Shown: one piece after another, positions 1 through 5,227 of the stretch | Numbering within the stretch: the stretch's first letter is position 1 | Layout of the letters: each line of letters starts with the position of its first letter | Assembly: GCA_003519585.1 (NCBI GenBank) | Contig: DOWL01000025.1 | Span: 5,332-11,476, forward strand | Origin: Nocardioides sp. | GTDB lineage: Bacteria; Actinomycetota; Actinomycetes; Propionibacteriales; Nocardioidaceae | Length of the DNA stretch: 6,145 bases | Direction: 5' to 3' | Program-made: the position numbers and the translations under genes | Notes under the pieces: generated by a model | What the model saw: only the letters and a program-made list of their open reading frames with translations | Databases searched by the model: none | What the model was told of the DNA's origin: nothing

Positions 1-22
1 ACCCACCCGTGACCCACCCGTG
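1..22. repeat. 11-bp tandem duplication with TGA
   Basis: The unit ACCCACCCGTG occurs twice head to tail (1-11, 12-22), followed by AC. It may extend beyond the window edge. Because the period is not a multiple of three, the TGA at each junction falls in a different plus frame, and a third TGA at 29-31 covers the last frame. It could be the tail of a plus-strand gene lying to the left (…THP-stop if the frame starts at base 1), but so little is visible that this is a guess. Confidence 0.75.
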
Positions 23-62
23 ACGCGCTGAGCGCCGGGTCGCGGATCCCGGCCGCCGACCC

Positions 63-111
63 GATTTGTGCAGCAAATTCGCTCGTGGGCGACGAATTTG
101 CTGCACAAATC
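63..111. repeat. AT-rich 19-bp perfect inverted repeat
   Basis: The left arm GATTTGTGCAGCAAATTCG (63-81) and the right arm (93-111) are perfect reverse complements separated by 11 bp. The arms have 8 G/C in 19 bases, clearly poorer in GC than everything around them. Each arm also contains its own dyad, ATTTG-N5-CAAAT (64-78 and 96-110), and the centres of the two dyads are 32 bp apart. No T-run follows on either strand, so a classical terminator is not favoured. It could be a paired operator for a dimeric regulator or a dispersed palindromic (REP/MITE-like) element. Which one cannot be decided from a single copy. Confidence 0.9.
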
Positions 112-231
112 ACGCTCCGGGTAGCGCGTGCGGCCAGGTTCAATGAGATTGGCTCGGGAATGAGCCGCTTCATCGCTCGGTGGACGCCTGCGTCAATCCT
201 CCCGATAACCCGATCGAGTCTGGGCTGAGCA

Positions 232-270
232 CCACGATGGCGGCCACCCCCCGGGTGGCCGCCATCGTGG
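232..270 (-). terminator. Strong hairpin terminator downstream of nrdJ
   Basis: An uninterrupted 18-bp stem (232-249 paired with 253-270) with a 3-nt CCC loop begins 21 nt beyond the nrdJ stop codon. The stem is very GC-rich. It is not followed by a clear U-tract in the direction of nrdJ transcription; U-poor hairpins of this kind are common as terminators in actinobacteria. Being symmetrical, it could stop transcription from either side. The assignment to nrdJ rests on position. Confidence 0.85.
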
Positions 271-291
271 CTCTGTCGACGTACGTCGCGC

Positions 292-3174
292 TCAGCTGCA
301 GCCGCTGGTGCTGCCGCAGCCCTCGCAGACGTAGCAGGAGCCGGCCGGACGCATCTTGGTGCCGCAGGTCATGCAGAGCGGGCTGTCGACTGCGGTGCCG
401 GTGATCTGCTCGAGCAGCTCGGCGGAGGTGTGGGCCACCTTGGCGGGCTCGACGACCTCGGCTTCCACCACGTCCTCGACCACGCCGTCGAGCACGTCCT
501 CGACCACTGGAGAGCTGAGGTCGCCCACGACCTCGGAGGCGGAGCCGACCTCGGCGAGCGGCTCGTAGGAGCCGGTCTCGAGGTAGCGCTGGCGCTCGTC
601 CGCGGAGAAGATGCCCATCGCTTCGCGGGTCTCGAAGGGCAGGTAGTCCAGGGCGAGGCGCCGGAAGATGTAGTCCATGATCGACTTGGACATCCGGACG
701 TCGGCGTCGTCGGTGAGTCCGGCGGGCTCGAAGCTCAGGTTCGTGAACTTGGAGACGTAGGTCTCGAGCGGAACGCCGTACTGGAGGCCGATCGAGACCG
801 CGATCGAGAAGGCGTCCATCACGCCGGCCAGGGTCGAGCCCTGCTTGCCGAGCTTGAGGAACACCTCACCGAGCTCACCGTCGTCGTGGGCACCCGAGGT
901 CATGTAGCCCTCTGCGCCACCGACCGTGAACGACGTGGTGCGCGACGTGCGGGACTTGGGCAGCCGCTTGCGGAACGGCTTGTGGACCTCGACGACCTTG
1001 GTCTCCACCACGGCGTCGCTGACGGTGGCGATGCCTTGGTCCTTCTTGGCGGAGTCGGACTTACCGTCGGAGAGCGGCTGGCCGACCTTGCAGTTGTCGC
1101 GATAGATCGCGGTGGCCTTGAGGCCGAGCTTCCACGACTGGAGGTAGACCTCCTCGATCTCCTCAACCGTGGCGGACTCGGGCAGGTTGACGGTCTTGGA
1201 GATCGCGCCCGAGAGGAACGGCTGGCAGGCCGCCATCATCCGGACGTGGCCCATCGGCTTGAGCGAGCGGGCGCCCATCGCGGTGTCGAAGACCTCGTAG
1301 TGCTCCTGGCGGAGGCCGGGGGCGTCGATGACGTGGCCGTTATCGGCGATGAAGGCGACGATCGCCTCGACCTGCTCGTCGACGTAGCCCAGCTTGCGCA
1401 GCGCCCGCGGGATCGTCTGGTTGACGATCTGCATGGAGCCGCCGCCGACCAGCTTCTTGAACTTGACCAGCGAGAAGTCCGGCTCGATGCCGGTGGTGTC
1501 GCAGTCCATCATGAAGCCGATGGTGCCGGTGGGCGCGAGGACCGAGGCCTGGGCGTTGCGGAACCCGTTGGTCTTGCCGAGCTCGACCACCTGCGCCCAC
1601 TCAGTCGTGGCCAGCTTGTGGACCTGCTGGTCGGCGATCGCCAGGGTGCGGACCGTGTCGTTGGCGGCCTGGTGCTTGCGCATCACCCGCTGGTGCGCCT
1701 CGGCGTTGCGGGCGTAGCCGGCGTAGGGGCCGACCACCGAAGCGAGCTCGGCGGAACGGCGGTAAGAGGTGCCGGTCATCAACGAGGTGATCGCGGCGGC
1801 CATCGAGCGGCCGCCGTCGCTGTCGTAGCCGAGGCCCATCGCCATCAGCAGCGCGCCGAGGTTGGCGTAGCCGATGCCGAGCTGGCGGTAGTCAACGGTG
1901 GTCTTGCCGATCGCCTCGGTCGGGAAGTCCGCGAAGCAGATCGAGATGTCCATCGCGGTGATGATCAGCTCGACCGCCTGGGCGAACCGCTCGGCGTCGA
2001 AGGTGTCGTCGTCCTTGAGGAACTTGAGCAGGTTGAGCGAGGCGAGGTTGCACGAGGAGTTGTCGAGCGACATGTATTCAGAGCACGGGTTGGACGCGGT
2101 GATCCGGCCGGTCTCGGGGTTGGTGTGCCAGTCGTTGATCGTGTCGTCGTATTGAAGCCCCGGGTCGGCGCACTCCCACGCCGCCTGGCTGATCTTGCGG
2201 AACAGCTCACGGGCATCGACGGTCTCGACGACCGAGCCGTCCATCCGAGAGGTCAGACCGAACGACGTGCCGTCCTCGACCGCACGCATGAACTCATCGC
2301 TCACGCGGACGGAGTTGTTGGCGTTCTGGTATTGCACGCTGGTGATGTCGGCGCCGCCGAGATCCATGTCGAAACCGGCGTCGCGCAGCGCGCGGATCTT
2401 GTCCTCCTCGCGCGCCTTGGTCATCACGAACTCCTCGATGTCGGGGTGGTTGACATCGAGGACGACCATCTTCGCCGCGCGACGGGTGGCGCCTCCGGAC
2501 TTGATGGTGCCGGCGGACGCGTCGGCCCCACGCATGAAGGAGACCGGGCCGGAGGCGGTGCCGCCCGAGGAGAGCAGCTCCTTGGAGGAGCGGATCCGGG
2601 AGAGGTTGAGGCCGGCGCCGGAGCCGCCCTTGAAGATGAACCCCTCCTCCTTGTACCAGTTGAGGATCGAGTCCATCGAGTCGTCGACGGAGAGGATGAA
2701 ACAGGCGGAGACCTGCTGCGGGGACTGGGTGCCGACGTTGAACCAGACGGGGCTGTTGAAGGAGAAGTACTGGTGGACCAGCAGCCAGGTCAGCTCGTGC
2801 TCGAACAGCTCCGCGTCGGCCGGAGTCGCGAAGTAGCCATGGTCCTCGCCACCCTTGCGGTAGGTCTTGACGACCCGGTCGATGAGCTGGCGCAGACCGG
2901 TCTCGCGGGCCTGGGTGCCGAGCGCGCCGCGGAAGTACTTCGTGGTGACGATGGTGGAGGCGTTGACCGACCAGAAGTCGGGGAACTCCACGCCGCGCTG
3001 CTCGAAGACGGTCTCGCCGGTCTTCCAGTTGGTCTGGACCACGTCGCGGCGCTCCCAGGTGATCTCGTCGTAGGGGTGCACACCCTCGGTGCTGAACCGT
3101 CGCGTCAGCGACAGTCCGCTGGCTGCGGACCTGCCCGCCGACTTCTGGTTGGCCCCGCTCACCGTCTCGGTCAT
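292..3174 (-). CDS. nrdJ: Adenosylcobalamin-dependent class II ribonucleotide reductase
   Basis: The protein has 960 residues and reduces ribonucleotides to deoxyribonucleotides in the cytoplasm, using a B12-generated thiyl radical. The N-terminal class II domain (about 20-130) precedes the catalytic barrel. In the barrel, SNPCSE carries the predicted radical Cys364 with Asn362 and Glu366. Cys158 (VSACF) and Cys375 (SSCNLASLNL) are the predicted redox pair; the 11-residue Cys364-Cys375 interval matches Cys408/Cys419 of the Lactobacillus leichmannii enzyme. PTGTI lies at 548-552. A TSCPD-type domain follows (about 732-830), then a Val/Glu/Asp-rich linker (about 875-910). The tail carries Cys934, 937, 947, 950, 953 and 959, for zinc binding and dithiol transfer. 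The ATG start has AGGGAG 7 nt upstream (3182-3187), and MTETVSG resembles the start of Streptomyces NrdJ as I recall it. The reading frame stays open for 99 codons upstream, but that stretch overlaps nrdR and looks non-coding. It is second in the nrdR operon. Confidence 0.97.
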   Translation of the reverse strand: MTETVSGANQKSAGRSAASGLSLTRRFSTEGVHPYDEITWERRDVVQTNWKTGETVFEQRGVEFPDFWSVNASTIVTTKYFRGALGTQARETGLRQLIDRVVKTYRKGGEDHGYFATPADAELFEHELTWLLVHQYFSFNSPVWFNVGTQSPQQVSACFILSVDDSMDSILNWYKEEGFIFKGGSGAGLNLSRIRSSKELLSSGGTASGPVSFMRGADASAGTIKSGGATRRAAKMVVLDVNHPDIEEFVMTKAREEDKIRALRDAGFDMDLGGADITSVQYQNANNSVRVSDEFMRAVEDGTSFGLTSRMDGSVVETVDARELFRKISQAAWECADPGLQYDDTINDWHTNPETGRITASNPCSEYMSLDNSSCNLASLNLLKFLKDDDTFDAERFAQAVELIITAMDISICFADFPTEAIGKTTVDYRQLGIGYANLGALLMAMGLGYDSDGGRSMAAAITSLMTGTSYRRSAELASVVGPYAGYARNAEAHQRVMRKHQAANDTVRTLAIADQQVHKLATTEWAQVVELGKTNGFRNAQASVLAPTGTIGFMMDCDTTGIEPDFSLVKFKKLVGGGSMQIVNQTIPRALRKLGYVDEQVEAIVAFIADNGHVIDAPGLRQEHYEVFDTAMGARSLKPMGHVRMMAACQPFLSGAISKTVNLPESATVEEIEEVYLQSWKLGLKATAIYRDNCKVGQPLSDGKSDSAKKDQGIATVSDAVVETKVVEVHKPFRKRLPKSRTSRTTSFTVGGAEGYMTSGAHDDGELGEVFLKLGKQGSTLAGVMDAFSIAVSIGLQYGVPLETYVSKFTNLSFEPAGLTDDADVRMSKSIMDYIFRRLALDYLPFETREAMGIFSADERQRYLETGSYEPLAEVGSASEVVGDLSSPVVEDVLDGVVEDVVEAEVVEPAKVAHTSAELLEQITGTAVDSPLCMTCGTKMRPAGSCYVCEGCGSTSGCS
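469..507 (-). repeat. 24-bp-period repeat in the NrdJ linker
   Basis: An identical 15-bp segment, CACGTCCTCGACCAC on the plus strand, occurs at 469-483 and 493-507, a 24-bp period. It encodes the acidic repeats VVEDVLDG (residues 890-897) and VVEDVVEA (898-905) in the linker between the catalytic body and the C-terminal cysteine tail. This linker should be flexible and length-variable, because the tail must swing into the active site to re-reduce the redox cysteines. Confidence 0.8.
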
Positions 3175-3181
3175 GCTGTGT

Positions 3182-3187
3182 CTCCCT
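3182..3187 (-). promoter_or_regulatory. Ribosome binding site of nrdJ
   Basis: AGGGAG on the minus strand lies 7 nt before the ATG at 3174. It decides the start: the in-frame upstream ATGs at 3213 and 3204 lack a comparable, well-spaced Shine-Dalgarno sequence. Confidence 0.8.
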
Positions 3188-3242
3188 GGGTCCCGTCTCG
3201 TCATGGTCGTCATGCCTGTCAAGGTCGTGATGCACCTTGGTG

Positions 3243-3278
3243 TGCCCGGTACGCCGCTTCCCCACGACGTACCGGGCA
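3243..3278 (-). promoter_or_regulatory. Intercistronic hairpin between nrdR and nrdJ
   Basis: Perfect 11-bp arms (3243-3253 and 3268-3278) with a 14-nt loop start 8 nt after the nrdR stop codon, within the 112-nt gap before nrdJ. The stem core is CCCGGTACG paired with CGTACCGGG. There is no U-tract after it, so a partial terminator, an RNA-processing or 3'-stabiliser element, or a protein site are all possible. It could set the ratio of repressor to enzyme within one transcript. The role is inferred; the pairing is seen. Confidence 0.65.
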
Positions 3279-3286
3279 GTCTGTGG

Positions 3287-3811
3287 TCAGCCGCTCTCGG
3301 CTGAGGTGGGCTCGAGCACCGCGCTCTCGAGCGTTGGGCCGTCGATGAGGGCCGCCAACTGCTCCGCGCGATGCTTGCGCAGGCTCGCGATCTCGATCTC
3401 GAAGTCCTCGGCGGACTCGAACTGCTTGTAGACCGCGGCGAAGCGGAGGTAGGCGACCTCGTCGAGCTCACGCAATGGCTCGAGGATCGCCATCCCGACC
3501 TCGTGGGAGGCGAACTCCGCCTGACCCGCGCCGCGCAGCGTCTCCTCGACGGCCTGCCCCAACCGGGCCAGGTCGTCTTCGGTGAGTGGCCGGCCCTTGC
3601 ACGCCTTCCGGACCCCGGCGATCGCCTTGTCGCGATCGAAGGCCTCCGTGGCGCCCGAGCGCTTGACCACGGTCATCTGCATCAGCTCGAGTGTGGTGAA
3701 CCGCTGCTCGCAGGACTGGCAGCATCGGCGGCGGCGGATCGAGCAGCCGTCTTCGGCGACTCGGGAGTCGAGGACCTTGGTGTCGGTGTGCCGGCAGTAG
3801 GGGCAGTGCAT
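3287..3811 (-). CDS. nrdR: Transcriptional repressor NrdR of ribonucleotide reductase genes
   Basis: This 174-residue cytoplasmic repressor binds NrdR boxes at RNR promoters and senses ATP/dATP through an ATP-cone. The N-terminal zinc ribbon begins MHCPYC and ends CCQSCEQRF, giving ligands Cys3, Cys6, Cys31 and Cys34, with an extra Cys30. The basic strand IRRRR (25-29) and RFTTLE (37-42) are typical of the DNA-binding part. The ATP-cone runs from VVKRSG (48-53) through KACKGRP to about residue 140, with [12 protein letters not shown] near its end. The C-terminal tail (about 145-174) makes it somewhat longer than the usual 150-160 residues. The ATG has a near-perfect AGGAGG 6 nt upstream. nrdJ follows on the same strand after 112 nt, the usual actinobacterial nrdR-nrdJ order. 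Two NrdR boxes upstream imply autoregulation. Open frame upstream of this ATG (to 3931) is rejected because the family always begins with the CPxC motif. Confidence 0.97.
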   Translation of the reverse strand: MHCPYCRHTDTKVLDSRVAEDGCSIRRRRCCQSCEQRFTTLELMQMTVVKRSGATEAFDRDKAIAGVRKACKGRPLTEDDLARLGQAVEETLRGAGQAEFASHEVGMAILEPLRELDEVAYLRFAAVYKQFESAEDFEIEIASLRKHRAEQLAALIDGPTLESAVLEPTSAESG

Positions 3812-3817
3812 CGCGGT

Positions 3818-3823
3818 CCTCCT
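3818..3823 (-). promoter_or_regulatory. Ribosome binding site of nrdR
   Basis: AGGAGG on the minus strand, full complementarity to the anti-Shine-Dalgarno core, ends 6 nt before the ATG at 3811 and fixes the start of nrdR. Confidence 0.85.
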
Positions 3824-3858
3824 CTGCGGCGCTGATGGGGGTGGGTGGGCACGCCTAG

Positions 3859-3879
3859 CACACCCCGGTGTGGGGTGTG
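3859..3879. repeat. 8-bp hairpin in the nrdR leader
   Basis: CACACCCC (3859-3866) pairs perfectly with GGGGTGTG (3872-3879) around a 5-nt loop. It lies 48-68 nt upstream of the nrdR start codon, so it would form in the 5' untranslated region if transcription starts near 3959. Its right arm overlaps the DnaA-like site at 3876-3884, so it might matter as RNA, as DNA, or not at all. Confidence 0.6.
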
Positions 3880-3884
3880 GATAA
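3876..3884 (-). promoter_or_regulatory. DnaA-box match 1 (TTATCCACA)
   Basis: The minus strand reads TTATCCACA, an exact match to the classical 9-bp DnaA box. It lies in the nrdR leader, 65-73 nt upstream of the nrdR start codon. It is the first of three such sites whose positions are 48 bp apart. Binding has not been shown. Confidence 0.5.
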
Positions 3885-3923
3885 GCCGGGCCTCGCTGTG
3901 TAGAACAACGTGGAGCGTGTGGG

Positions 3924-3932
3924 TCATCCACA
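3924..3932 (+). promoter_or_regulatory. DnaA-box match 2 (TCATCCACA)
   Basis: The plus strand reads TCATCCACA, one mismatch from TTATCCACA and within the relaxed Streptomyces-type consensus YYVTCCACA as I recall it. It sits in the opposite orientation to the other two, exactly midway between them. TGTGG at 3918-3922 forms a dyad with its CCACA (spacer 5 bp). Confidence 0.4.
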
Positions 3933-3946
3933 TCCCCCTGGGGATG
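3931..3946. promoter_or_regulatory. CATCCCC/GGGGATG dyad downstream of the nrdR promoter
   Basis: CATCCCC (3931-3937) and GGGGATG (3940-3946) are perfect inverted arms with a 2-bp spacer. It lies just downstream of the predicted transcription start of nrdR. The compact symmetry suits a protein operator better than an RNA hairpin. I do not recognise the regulator. Confidence 0.35.
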
Positions 3947-3963
3947 ATCCGGTCCCTTGCTGG

Positions 3964-3979
3964 GGACTAGATGTGGATA
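3964..3979 (-). promoter_or_regulatory. Proximal NrdR box
   Basis: The minus strand reads TATCCACATCTAGTCC. It keeps the core features of the NrdR-box consensus (acaCwAtATaTwGtgt), notably C at position 4 and G at position 13 around a central A|T, and shares the ACTAGAT core (plus strand) with the distal box. The centre (3971/3972) is exactly 31 bp from that of the distal box. Actual NrdR boxes typically come in pairs three helical turns apart. It covers the proposed -10 element. Confidence 0.75.
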
Positions 3980-3994
3980 ACTACACCGTTGTAA
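3966..3994 (-). promoter_or_regulatory. Candidate nrdR-nrdJ promoter
   Basis: On the minus strand a TTACAA -35-like hexamer (3989-3994) and a TCTAGT -10-like hexamer (3966-3971) are separated by 17 bp. Each matches the vegetative consensus at 4 of 6 positions. The -10 lies inside the proximal NrdR box and the -35 in the linker between the boxes, so NrdR bound to both would block polymerase. Transcription would start near 3959, leaving a leader of about 148 nt. Confidence 0.5.
3972..3980 (-). promoter_or_regulatory. DnaA-box match 3, overlapping the NrdR box
   Basis: The minus strand reads TTATCCACA, a second exact DnaA-box match in the same orientation as the one at 3876. It overlaps the proximal NrdR box by 8 bp and lies in the spacer of the candidate promoter. 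If DnaA binds here it should compete with NrdR and RNA polymerase. Confidence 0.5.
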
Positions 3995-4010
3995 CTACTA
4001 GATCTTGTGG
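3995..4010 (-). promoter_or_regulatory. Distal NrdR box
   Basis: The minus strand reads CCACAAGATCTAGTAG, matching the NrdR-box consensus at 11 of 16 positions, including the ACWA left core and the TWGT right core. A 15-bp linker separates it from the proximal box, the normal spacing for paired NrdR sites. It lies immediately upstream of the proposed -35 hexamer. Confidence 0.85.
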
Positions 4011-4203
4011 TAACCGTACGCTGGCCCCGGACGAGGCGCAAGACCGTGGACGAGTCATTTTGGCTGGACCTCGCTGGCCGCCGCTCGGACCGCGTTTGCC
4101 CAGGTCAGCGGGGGGTGCGCGGCTCGCCCGAGGTAGAGCGACCGGCGTGTCGGCGTCCGGATCCGCTGTAGTCAGCGTGGTCTCGCAGCGCCCTTCTCAA
4201 CCC
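4011..4203. other. Spacer between the nrdR promoter and the GAF-HATPase gene
   Basis: About 190 bp with no supported gene. A plus-strand open frame crosses it but has no RBS, no recognisable protein pattern, and runs antisense into the neighbouring gene. The only small landmark is a CGGATCCG palindrome at 4158-4165. No clear terminator for the GAF-HATPase gene is visible, so read-through into nrdR is possible. Confidence 0.5.
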
Positions 4204-4234
4204 AGGTCAGCCCAAGGTCAGCCCAAGGTCAGCC
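4204..4234. repeat. 11-bp tandem repeat over the GAF-HATPase stop codon
   Basis: The unit AGGTCAGCCCA is repeated almost three times (4204-4214, 4215-4225, and 9 bases from 4226). On the minus strand each copy supplies a TGA (ending at 4229, 4218 and 4207). The first is the actual stop codon of the GAF-HATPase gene, and the 11-bp period puts the other two in the remaining frames. Confidence 0.85.
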
Positions 4235-5221
4235 GGTCTCCGAGGCCTGCCGGCGCTCACCGTCCAACTCCAAGGAGAACCACACCGTGGTGCCGACCGC
4301 GTCCCGCTCGGAGCCCCACCGATCGGCCAGCGCATCGACGAGTTGCAGCCCCCGGCCATGGACCCTCAGCGGGTCGGGATCGGCATCCGGAGCGGCGACC
4401 AGGGCTGCGTCAGACGCCGGGCCACCCCGGTCGCGGACCGCCACCGTGAGTGCGGTGTCGAGAGTGGCCCGCAGTTCGCAGCGAGTGCCGGCGTGGACGA
4501 TCGCATTGGTGACCAGTTCGGAGAGACAGAGCTGAGCCGTCTCGGCCAGGTCGCTCGACACCTCGGCGTCCGCGAGGAAGTCCCGAAGGAACTGCCGGGC
4601 CTCACCCGCGGCCCGCGGGTCGTCGGAGAGGACGACCCGAGCCGCGAGGGTCTCGTCGTTGAGTGGCGACTCCTCGTCGTCGCGTACGTCCACGCCGCGG
4701 ACGCGGACCCGTCGTACGGCGTCCGCGGCGCGGCGGGCGGTCGCCTCGAGCAGTCGGCGCTGGGTCTCGTCGAAGGCCCACCCCTCGCCGAGGAAGACGA
4801 TCAGCCCGCCGATAGGCGAGCCGATGCCGGGTAGCGGGACGGCGGCCACCGCGCGCACGTCCTCAGGCTGACCAGCCACGAAGTCGTCGAAGCGAGGGGC
4901 GAGTTCCTCCCGCGCGGCCAGGACCGGCTCACCCGTGCGGACCACGAGGGTGAGCGGCACGTCGTCATAGGCGTCGATGTGGCACCAGTCGACGCCGCCG
5001 TCGTCGGACCGGTCGCTGGCGGTGAACCGGAGCCGCCGCCCACCGCCCTCGGACAGGGCGAACCCCACCCGTCGCACACCCGGCAGCGCGGCGATATCAG
5101 TCAGCAGGCTGCTGGCGATCTCGTCGATGCCCGCGGCCCCCACCAGGGCAAACCCGAGCCGCGACAGGTGTCCCAGTGGCGCCCGAGGCTCGGACGGCGG
5201 GGCCGTCGGTGCGTCTGGCAC
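4229..5221 (-). CDS. GAF-domain histidine-kinase-like ATPase (RsbW/SpoIIAB type)
   Basis: A 330-residue soluble protein. An N-terminal GAF-type sensor region (about 20-170) has the pattern of a GAF fold, including VRAVAAVPLPG (122-132) and GGLIVFLGEGWAFD (138-151). A short acidic linker (about 177-192) leads to a small GHKL ATPase domain (about 195-320). Its N-box is SELVTNAIVHAG (234-245; Glu235, Asn239), its G1 box DRGG (264-267), its G2 box GRGLQLVDAL (289-298), and VGTTVWFSL follows. There is no dimerisation/phosphoacceptor H-box, STAS or PP2C domain, so it resembles anti-sigma serine kinases rather than a sensor histidine kinase. The signal and the partner (probably an anti-anti-sigma or sigma factor encoded elsewhere) are unknown. 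The start is GTG with no good Shine-Dalgarno but with TATCGT 6 nt upstream, implying a leaderless mRNA. The gene is divergent from the small membrane protein at 5296. Confidence 0.85.
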   Translation of the reverse strand: MPDAPTAPPSEPRAPLGHLSRLGFALVGAAGIDEIASSLLTDIAALPGVRRVGFALSEGGGRRLRFTASDRSDDGGVDWCHIDAYDDVPLTLVVRTGEPVLAAREELAPRFDDFVAGQPEDVRAVAAVPLPGIGSPIGGLIVFLGEGWAFDETQRRLLEATARRAADAVRRVRVRGVDVRDDEESPLNDETLAARVVLSDDPRAAGEARQFLRDFLADAEVSSDLAETAQLCLSELVTNAIVHAGTRCELRATLDTALTVAVRDRGGPASDAALVAAPDADPDPLRVHGRGLQLVDALADRWGSERDAVGTTVWFSLELDGERRQASETG

Positions 5222-5227
5222 CGTTCC

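Larger units (their letters stand above)
1..231. other. Left-edge intergenic region, no gene seen
   Basis: No convincing coding sequence is visible here. TGA codons at 10-12, 21-23 and 29-31 close all three plus-strand frames, so a plus-strand gene entering from the left would have to end by position 31. The region holds an 11-bp tandem repeat (1-22), small GC hairpins (arms 25-28/32-35 and 35-39/48-52) and the AT-rich palindrome annotated separately. From 112 to 231 I see only a short 5-bp dyad (151-155/162-166), and nothing that identifies a promoter or RNA gene. Confidence 0.6.

Noticed and set aside
115..231. tRNA or small RNA gene in the left gap
   Set aside because: GGTTCAAT at 138-145 recalls a T-loop, but there is no flanking acceptor stem or cloverleaf pairing.
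430..3348. 972-residue plus-strand open frame opposite nrdJ
   Set aside because: It is an antisense shadow: the composition is dominated by Val/Asp/Glu/Gly/Leu/Arg, there is no recognisable domain, and the minus strand encodes an unmistakable complete NrdJ. Long antisense frames are expected in high-GC DNA.
3175..3471. 99-codon N-terminal extension of NrdJ
   Set aside because: It overlaps the nrdR coding region in another frame, is Ser/Arg/Pro-rich noise, and the ATG at 3174 has a proper RBS and a family-like MTETVSG start.
3876..3980. Chromosomal replication origin, suggested by DnaA-box matches
   Set aside because: Only three sites, no AT-rich unwinding region, and no dnaA, dnaN or rpmH neighbours. 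Regulatory sites at an RNR promoter are the simpler reading.
3812..4228. Cobalamin riboswitch in the nrdR-nrdJ leader
   Set aside because: No B12-box-like sequence or conserved junction core was found; riboswitches of this class usually control B12-independent RNR genes rather than the B12-dependent enzyme itself.
3812..4228. LexA operator or divergent lexA gene next to nrdR, as in Streptomyces
   Set aside because: No lexA coding sequence is present and no GAAC-N4-GTTC type SOS box was seen in the gap.
3910..4449. 179-residue plus-strand open frame across the nrdR promoter
   Set aside because: It runs through the NrdR boxes and tandem repeat and then antisense into the GAF-HATPase gene; it shows no RBS or protein-like pattern.
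4343..4834. Plus-strand open frame opposite the GAF-HATPase gene
   Set aside because: The minus strand has a complete GAF-HATPase with all ATPase boxes, so this frame is its shadow.
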